DNA of 10,630 nt from positions 1 through 10,630 of the forward strand of contig DATAUF010000182.1 of assembly GCA_036268405.1 (NCBI GenBank), in the 5' to 3' direction. The position numbers were made by a program, and so were the translations under genes. This DNA is from DASZTV01 sp036268405 (lineage in GTDB: Bacteria > Actinomycetota > Actinomycetes > JAFAQI01). The notes beneath the pieces were generated by a model. That model saw nothing but the letters and a program-made list of their open reading frames with translations. It was not told where the DNA came from and did no database searches. Numbering within the stretch: the first letter of the stretch is position 1; each line of letters starts with the position of its first letter. Below are positions 6,291-10,630 of the stretch, in pieces.

Positions 6291-7931
6291 GGGCAGCAGC
6301 TTGCCCGGGTTGAGGATGCAGGCGGGGTCGAGGCAGTCCTTCACGGCGCGAAGCGCCGCGACGCCCACAAGGTCGGGCCCGCCCAGGTCGTTCGTCACTA
6401 CCTCGCGATGGGCGGTGCCGACCGCGTGATGGTGGCTGACCGTCCCGTGTGCCTCGACGATCGCCGCGTTCGCCGCTGCCTTCGCGGTGGCCCATTGTTC
6501 GAGCTCCTCGCCGGATCGCGCGGCGGCGAGGACCGTGAAGTAAAGCGAGGCACCAGCCGGGTAGACGTGGGAGATGTGGCAGCCGACTAGTGGTGGGCGC
6601 CCCTCACGGGTCAGCGCACCTACTAGGGCGTCGCGGACGCCTTGGTACAGCCCTGGGAGCTGTGACCAGGTCGTCGCGGTCTCGAGCGTCTCGGCAAGCA
6701 CGCCCTCGTCGAGCAAGGTGTCGCGCAGGTAGGGACCCGAGAACCGGTTGTGCTCCCACGACTTCCCGGCGGCGGTGCCGAGCGGCACCGCCTTCGCGCC
6801 GCGCAGGACCTTGCGCATGCCTCGGCGACGGTGCCGAACGTCTGCGGCGTTGCCCTCGAAGCCGACCACTACAAGGCACCCGTCGGCTACGCCGCGCACT
6901 TTGAGCCAGCCGTCCATCGCGCGCTTCTTCGCACCGGTCGTTCCCGACAGCGCGAGCGAGATGGCGGTCTCGTCCGGATCGGACAGCCGGACGACGTCAG
7001 GCTTCGGGCCGTCCTGGGCGAGGGTTCGCAGGATCCGTGTGCCGTCTTCCCAGCTTCGGGCCACCCATCCCTCGTACCGCGTTGTCGCCGGCACCGGCCG
7101 CACTCGCAGCGTCACCTCGGTCACCACCCCGAGAGTGCCCTCCGAGCCGAGGACGAGTCGGCGCAGGTCGGGGCCTGCGGCGCTGCCCGGCATGGCCGGC
7201 AGCACCAGCTCCCCGCGAGGCGTGGTCATCCGCGCGCCCAGCACCATGTCGTCTATCCGGCCCCTGCCGCTCGAGGACTGCCCCGACGATCGGGTCACGA
7301 CGTAGCCGCCGAGCGAGGCGCGTTCGAAGCTCTGCGGCACATGACCGAGCGACAGCCCGTGTGCAGCGAGCGCCGCTTCGGCCGCCGGGGTACGAATCCC
7401 GGGCTCGAAGGTTGCCGTCCGGGACACATGGTCGACATTGATGAGCCGGTCGAGTCGCGACAGGTCGAGTGCCACCACCGCGTGGCAGCCGCCGTCGATC
7501 GGCGACAGCCCTCCGACGACACTCGTACCGCCGCCCCACGGCACGACGGCGACCCGACCGGCACTGCAGATCCGCAGTACATCGGCGATCTGGCCGGCCG
7601 AAGCGGGCACGGCAATCGCGTCGGGCGCCTCGGAGGCGTCGCCGCGACGGCGTCGGACCAGGTCTGAGTAGGACTGGCCACCGGCGTGGCGGGCCCGCGC
7701 CGCGTTGTCGTCGACCACGCCCGACTCGCCCAAGGCGGCGACGAGATCGTCGCGGACCGAAGTGGGAAGCCGGGACGCGGCAAGCTCTGCCCGCTCGATC
7801 GGCAACGGCTGCTGAGCCGTCAGCGCACCGAGGAGGTTGGTGAGCATCGAGCGAGTGGACCGCGCGAGCGCCGGCTGAGTATTACCCCAGGACGTCCACG
7901 ACGCGTTGTTGTCCCCATCGTTTTGTGGCAC
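6288..7931 (-). CDS. FAD-binding oxidase, alkyldihydroxyacetonephosphate synthase-like
   Basis: This is a 547-residue flavoprotein of the vanillyl-alcohol-oxidase type. The FAD domain includes RHAGGQSYSDLVRRRRGD (81-98), the pyrophosphate loop PWGGGTSVVGG (131-141), FEPGIRTPAAEAALAAHGL and the block LGGYVVTRSSGQSSSGRGRI, which is typical of alkyl-DHAP synthases. The FAD-oxidase C-terminal domain contains GSEGTLGVVTEVTLRVRP and, near the end, SHHHAVGTAHR. In AGPS relatives a His-rich motif there serves catalysis. True AGPS swaps the acyl group of acyl-DHAP for a fatty alcohol. Related bacterial proteins oxidise 2-hydroxyacids, so the reaction here is open. Adjacency to glpD, which makes DHAP, favours a glycerol/DHAP-linked role. 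GTG 7931 is chosen because ASWTSWGNTQPA at residues 10-21 looks like the family N-terminus; no ribosome site is seen. A later ATG (residue 29) would lose this. Confidence 0.88.
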   Translation of the reverse strand: MPQNDGDNNASWTSWGNTQPALARSTRSMLTNLLGALTAQQPLPIERAELAASRLPTSVRDDLVAALGESGVVDDNAARARHAGGQSYSDLVRRRRGDASEAPDAIAVPASAGQIADVLRICSAGRVAVVPWGGGTSVVGGLSPIDGGCHAVVALDLSRLDRLINVDHVSRTATFEPGIRTPAAEAALAAHGLSLGHVPQSFERASLGGYVVTRSSGQSSSGRGRIDDMVLGARMTTPRGELVLPAMPGSAAGPDLRRLVLGSEGTLGVVTEVTLRVRPVPATTRYEGWVARSWEDGTRILRTLAQDGPKPDVVRLSDPDETAISLALSGTTGAKKRAMDGWLKVRGVADGCLVVVGFEGNAADVRHRRRGMRKVLRGAKAVPLGTAAGKSWEHNRFSGPYLRDTLLDEGVLAETLETATTWSQLPGLYQGVRDALVGALTREGRPPLVGCHISHVYPAGASLYFTVLAAARSGEELEQWATAKAAANAAIVEAHGTVSHHHAVGTAHREVVTNDLGGPDLVGVAALRAVKDCLDPACILNPGKLLP

Positions 7932-7934
7932 GTG

Positions 7935-7940
7935 TACAGT
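7935..7940 (+). promoter_or_regulatory. Candidate -10 box for a leaderless tetR transcript
   Basis: TACAGT fits the actinobacterial TANNNT -10 pattern and ends 7 bases before the A of ATG 7948. A transcript starting on the start codon would therefore be leaderless, which agrees with the absence of a Shine-Dalgarno sequence there. I see no convincing -35 box. Confidence 0.5.
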
Positions 7941-7966
7941 GTGACATATGACGTCCCAACGTCACA
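7940..7966. promoter_or_regulatory. Candidate TetR operator overlapping the tetR start
   Basis: TGACGTCCCAACGTCA (7949-7964) is a palindrome with 6-base arms and a 4-base spacer. A second nested pair, TGTGAC (7940-7945) and GTCACA (7961-7966), shares the same right side. Three TGAC(A/G)T half-sites are present: 7942-7947 and 7949-7954 direct, and 7959-7964 inverted. The site covers the tetR start and lies 9-35 bases upstream of the flavoprotein start. A bound regulator could therefore block both divergent promoters. That is inference; only the symmetry is seen. Confidence 0.55.
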
Positions 7967-8562
7967 ATCCACAACACAAGTCGGATGAGCCGAAGACGGT
8001 CCTTCTGCCGTCCGGCGTCGCCGATGCCGTGCGTGACTCGGTGCTGGCCGTCGGAGTTCGCCGTACGACGCTGACCGATGTCGCGCGTCGGGCCAAGGTC
8101 AGCCGGATGACGCTGTATCGGATGGTGCCCGACGTCGAGGCGCTGATTCTCACCGTCATGACCGGCGACTTCGCTGCCCTGCTGCTCGATGCGGAGTCGC
8201 AGGCGGCTCGCCGCCGTACGGCACGTGCCCGCCTTGTCGCCATGACGGTCGATGTCGCGCGACGGCTGCCCGACGAGCCGTTGTTCCGCCGCGTGATCGA
8301 CGTCGATCCCGACCTTTTGCTGCCGTACCTGACCGAACGCATCGGATCGACCCAGCGGCTTGCGATCCGGCATGTCGAACGCGTGATCGCGAGCGGACAC
8401 GTCGACGGCTCGATCAGGAAGGGCGCGCCCGAGGTGATGGCGACCTCGTTGCTGGTTGCGGTCGCCCCGTTCGTGATCTCCGCGAGTCTGCTCGACGAGA
8501 TCGGGCGCGATCGGATTCTCGACGACCTCGCGCTGGGACTGGACGGATGGCTGCGACCGTGA
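7948..8562 (+). CDS. TetR-family transcriptional regulator
   Basis: This is a 204-residue one-component repressor. The N-terminal helix-turn-helix is clear: VADAVRDSVLAVGVRRTTLT, then DVARRAKVSRMTLYRMVPDV (residues about 24-63), followed by EALILTVMTGDF. The rest (about 70-204) is an all-helical ligand/dimerisation domain ending DDLALGLDGWLRP. It is divergent from the flavoprotein gene with 16 bases between starts and overlaps glpD by 16 bases downstream, so it is very likely co-transcribed with glpD. The palindromes across its start suggest autoregulation. The same order (glpD, tetR, divergent flavoprotein) is, from memory, found at Rv2249c-Rv2251 in M. tuberculosis. The ligand is unknown; a glycerol-phosphate or lipid-derived effector would suit the context. 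The first 18 residues (MTSQRHNPQHKSDEPKTV) are polar and could be an extension if a later start is used. Confidence 0.92.
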   Translation: MTSQRHNPQHKSDEPKTVLLPSGVADAVRDSVLAVGVRRTTLTDVARRAKVSRMTLYRMVPDVEALILTVMTGDFAALLLDAESQAARRRTARARLVAMTVDVARRLPDEPLFRRVIDVDPDLLLPYLTERIGSTQRLAIRHVERVIASGHVDGSIRKGAPEVMATSLLVAVAPFVISASLLDEIGRDRILDDLALGLDGWLRP

Positions 8563-10061
8563 CGGCGATCCCGGGGGACACCCGGCTGACAGCCGATCGA
8601 AGGCAGCGCGATCTCGAGGCGCTAGCCGCGGGTGAGGTCGTCGACGTGCTTGTCGTCGGTGGCGGCGTCACCGGCGCCGGGGTTGCGCTCGACGCGGCGA
8701 GCCGTGGTCTGTCGGTGGCGCTCGTCGAGCGACGTGACCTGGCCGCCGGCACCAGTCGGTGGTCCAGCAAGCTGGCACACGGTGGCTTGCGTTACATCGC
8801 TGCCGGGCAGGTCGGGGTGGCGTGGGAGTCCGCGGTCGAACGCAACCGGCTCGCCACGGTCATCGCGCCGCACCTGATCCGGCCGATGCCGTTCCTCATG
8901 CCGTTCTACCCGGCGTACCCGCGTGGGGGGCGTGCTGTCTCGCGGTTGCTCTTCGGCGTCGCCGACGGCTTGCGCGCCGCGTCGCGCACCCCCGCGTGGA
9001 TGCCGCGGACGAGTTGGATCGACGAGGCCGGCACCCGCGCCATGGTGCCGGCGATCGGGAAGGTCAAGGGCTCCTACGTGCACGTCGATGGTGCGCTCGA
9101 GGACGACGCCCGGTTGGTCGTGACACTGGCACGCACGGCAGCCGGGTTCGGCGCGAGGATCGTGACGCACTGTTCGGCCGTCGACATCGCTCGCGACGGT
9201 GCCACGGTCCGCGACGAGCTGACCGACACGACGATGCAGGTGAAGGCACGGTCGGTGATCGTGGCGGCCGGGGTGTGGTCCGGCGGTCTCGTGCCCGACG
9301 TCCCGCTGCGTCCCAGCAAGGGCGCCCACCTCGTCCTGCCGGGCGAGGCGCTGGGCAACCCGACGGCTGCCTTCAACGTGTTGCTTCCCGGAAGCATCAA
9401 CCGCTTCGTATTCGGCCTGCCAAGACCCGACGGCACCGTGTTGGTCGGACTCACGGACGAGGCCGTGGAGACGATCGACGACGAGCCGGCGGTGACCGCC
9501 GCCGACGAGAGCTTTCTGCTCGAAACCCTGTCGACGGGGCTGGTGAAGCCGATCACCGGTGAGGACGTGATCGGGCGCTACGCCGGCTTGCGGCCACTGC
9601 TCGGTGGTGGTGACGGTGACTCCTCAGCAGACATCTCACGACGGCACGCGCTGCTGGAACGCGACGGGGTTCTCGTCATCGTCGGCGGGAAGCTCACGAC
9701 CTATCGGCGGATGGCGCAGGACGCCGTCGACCGAGCGGTCACCCGGCTCGGTCTCGACCTGACGTGCCGAACCACGACGCTCCCGCTGGTCGGCGCGACC
9801 ACGCGTCCCGATGCGGACGCGCCTCGGCTGCGGCGCCGGTTTGGTGCCGAAGCCGATGCAGTGGCGGCTCTCGGCCCCACTGAGCCGATCGCGTCAGGTG
9901 TGCCGGTATTGCGCTGCGAGGTTGCCTGGGCGATGGACGCTGAAGGCGCGATCACGGTGGATGACGTCATCGACCGGCGACTGCGCCTGGACCTGGTGCC
10001 TTCGTGGCGCGCATCGGCGTTGTCCTACGTCGAGGAGATCGTGTCCGCTTCCGGCCATTAG
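8547..10061 (+). CDS. glpD: Aerobic glycerol-3-phosphate dehydrogenase (FAD-dependent)
   Basis: This enzyme oxidises sn-glycerol-3-phosphate to DHAP at the membrane, passing electrons through FAD to quinone. It has 504 residues, within the family range. The FAD Rossmann loop is VLVVGGGVTGAG (34-45), followed by VALVERRDLAAGTS and the GlpD hallmark SSKLAHGGLRYI (73-84). Further FAD contacts include VIVAAGVWS. C-terminal to that are YAGLRPLLGG, a second conserved region VIVGGKLTTYRRMAQDAVDR, and the cap domain with LRCEVAWAMDAEGAITVDDV then IDRRLRLDLVPSW. No signal peptide or transmembrane helix is seen, so membrane binding would be peripheral. The start is either ATG 8547 (16-base overlap with tetR) or GTG 8559 (GTGA overlap with the tetR stop). 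Neither has a clean ribosome site, suggesting translational coupling. Neighbours tetR and the flavoprotein gene indicate a regulated glycerol-phosphate unit. Confidence 0.95.
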   Translation: MAATVTAIPGDTRLTADRRQRDLEALAAGEVVDVLVVGGGVTGAGVALDAASRGLSVALVERRDLAAGTSRWSSKLAHGGLRYIAAGQVGVAWESAVERNRLATVIAPHLIRPMPFLMPFYPAYPRGGRAVSRLLFGVADGLRAASRTPAWMPRTSWIDEAGTRAMVPAIGKVKGSYVHVDGALEDDARLVVTLARTAAGFGARIVTHCSAVDIARDGATVRDELTDTTMQVKARSVIVAAGVWSGGLVPDVPLRPSKGAHLVLPGEALGNPTAAFNVLLPGSINRFVFGLPRPDGTVLVGLTDEAVETIDDEPAVTAADESFLLETLSTGLVKPITGEDVIGRYAGLRPLLGGGDGDSSADISRRHALLERDGVLVIVGGKLTTYRRMAQDAVDRAVTRLGLDLTCRTTTLPLVGATTRPDADAPRLRRRFGAEADAVAALGPTEPIASGVPVLRCEVAWAMDAEGAITVDDVIDRRLRLDLVPSWRASALSYVEEIVSASGH

Positions 10062-10083
10062 CGGTAAGGCCCGGCGTTGCGAC

Positions 10084-10098
10084 TCGGGCGCGGCCCGA
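10084..10098 (+). terminator. Small hairpin after glpD
   Basis: TCGGGC (10084-10089) pairs with GCCCGA (10093-10098) around a GCG loop, 22 bases after the glpD stop. There is no T-tract. It may end glpD transcription or may simply be chance in GC-rich DNA. Confidence 0.3.
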
Positions 10099-10115
10099 TC
10101 TGGCATCGTGGACCG

Positions 10116-10630
10116 GTGATCGGACGCGTTGCTGTCGCTGGGGTTCTCACCGGTCTTGCTTCGCTGGTTGCGGCGCTGCCCGTCGCGCCTGCCGCCGCGC
10201 GCGTCGCAGGCACCGTGACGGCGACCGTGGTCGAGCAGACCAGCCCGGTTGGTCCGTCGGGCCACCTCCGCCCGGGCTATCGGGTGACCCGCAACATGTC
10301 CGGAGCGACCTGCAAATCGCACTCGCCCGAGACCGGAGATGCCTACAGCTGCCACGTTCGTTACGGCTTCGACCCTTGCTGGCTCAGCGCCAAGCACGGG
10401 TACGTGATCTGCCTCGCGCAGGCGTACGACCGGAAGGTGACTCGGTTGCACGTGGCCCGCTTCGTGAATGCCGGGGGGCTCGGCAAGGCGAAGCCCATGC
10501 CATGGGGACTCCAGCTGGCGAATGGCGTCAACACGACCCTCATCCCCGGAACGTTCGGCGAGGTCAGCGGGAAGGCGATCCACTACAGCTACAACCAGTT
10601 CAAGACCGTGCTGGTCGGACCGATCGACAA
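10116..10630 (+). CDS. Secreted four-cysteine protein of unknown function (runs off right edge)
   Basis: An open frame runs from GTG 10116 to the window edge, 171 residues visible. The N-terminus MIGRVAVAGVLTGLASLVAA then LPVAPAAA is a signal peptide, with one Arg, a hydrophobic core and a likely cut after the Ala-rich stretch near residue 28. The mature part has cysteines at 66, 79, 88 and 99 in the arrangement GATCKS, AYSCHV, FDPCWL and VICLAQA, suggesting two disulfides in an exported domain. It continues with MPWGLQLANGVNTTLIPGT and HYSYNQFKTVLVGPID. The pattern recalls a family of secreted actinobacterial proteins of unknown function that have 'GSCW...RC...DPCF...C' followed by 'PW...L.DG'. 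That is from memory. No catalytic motif is recognised. GTG 10116 is chosen because it gives a compact signal peptide; the ribosome site is weak. Confidence 0.75.
   Translation, partial: MIGRVAVAGVLTGLASLVAALPVAPAAARVAGTVTATVVEQTSPVGPSGHLRPGYRVTRNMSGATCKSHSPETGDAYSCHVRYGFDPCWLSAKHGYVICLAQAYDRKVTRLHVARFVNAGGLGKAKPMPWGLQLANGVNTTLIPGTFGEVSGKAIHYSYNQFKTVLVGPID

Noticed and set aside
6750..7667. 305-codon plus-strand frame opposite the FAD oxidase
   Set aside because: It is antisense to conserved FAD-binding motifs. Long open frames are expected opposite GC-rich genes.
8622..9562. Long frames on both strands inside glpD
   Set aside because: They are shadows of a full-length, motif-complete glpD.

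Overview
This is a GC-rich window with strong G/C preference at third codon positions, GTG starts, short or overlapping gene junctions and leaderless-looking promoters. It carries a PknB-type Ser/Thr kinase, a fragment of a mycothiol-dependent-isomerase-like protein and a glpD/TetR/flavoprotein trio that resembles, from memory, the Mycobacterium tuberculosis Rv2249c-Rv2250c-Rv2251 locus. Together these point to an actinomycete (Actinomycetota). I cannot fix the order or genus from the sequence alone.

Layout, left to right. (1) 1-843, minus: the N-terminal 281 residues of the NAD(P) transhydrogenase alpha subunit, running off the left edge. (2) 990-2540, plus: a 14-helix DHA2-type MFS exporter, divergent from pntA. 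(3) 2537-3445, minus: a PPK2-family polyphosphate kinase, convergent with the exporter and sharing a CTAG that holds both stop codons. (4) 3446-4657: a decayed zone of broken genes around an intact tRNA-Arg(CCT). It holds the first 65 codons of an ECF sigma factor running out of frame into a Gly/Asp/Ser-rich tail of another protein, the last 75 codons of a TetR regulator, and the first 125 codons of a mycothiol-dependent maleylpyruvate isomerase-like protein. (5) 4705-6216, plus: a membrane Ser/Thr kinase with one transmembrane helix and an extracytoplasmic region ending in a TPSE-repeat tail. (6) 6214-6290: a large imperfect palindrome containing the stop codons of both convergent neighbours. 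(7) 6288-7931, minus: an alkyl-DHAP-synthase-like FAD oxidase. (8) 7948-8562, plus: a TetR regulator starting only 16 bases from the oxidase start, with palindromic operator candidates in between. (9) 8547-10061, plus: aerobic glycerol-3-phosphate dehydrogenase, overlapping tetR. (10) 10116 to the right edge, plus: a secreted four-cysteine protein.

The clearest functional unit is (7)-(9). A divergent TetR probably controls itself together with GlpD, which oxidises glycerol-3-phosphate to DHAP, and perhaps the flavoprotein, whose family acts on acyl-DHAP or 2-hydroxyacids. The most unusual part is the pile-up of three or four gene fragments within 1.2 kb around a tRNA. I see no integrase, transposase, CRISPR or phage gene, and no clear new defence or biosynthetic system. 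The best leads are the fragment zone, the regulatory architecture at 7921-7966 and the palindrome at 6214-6290.
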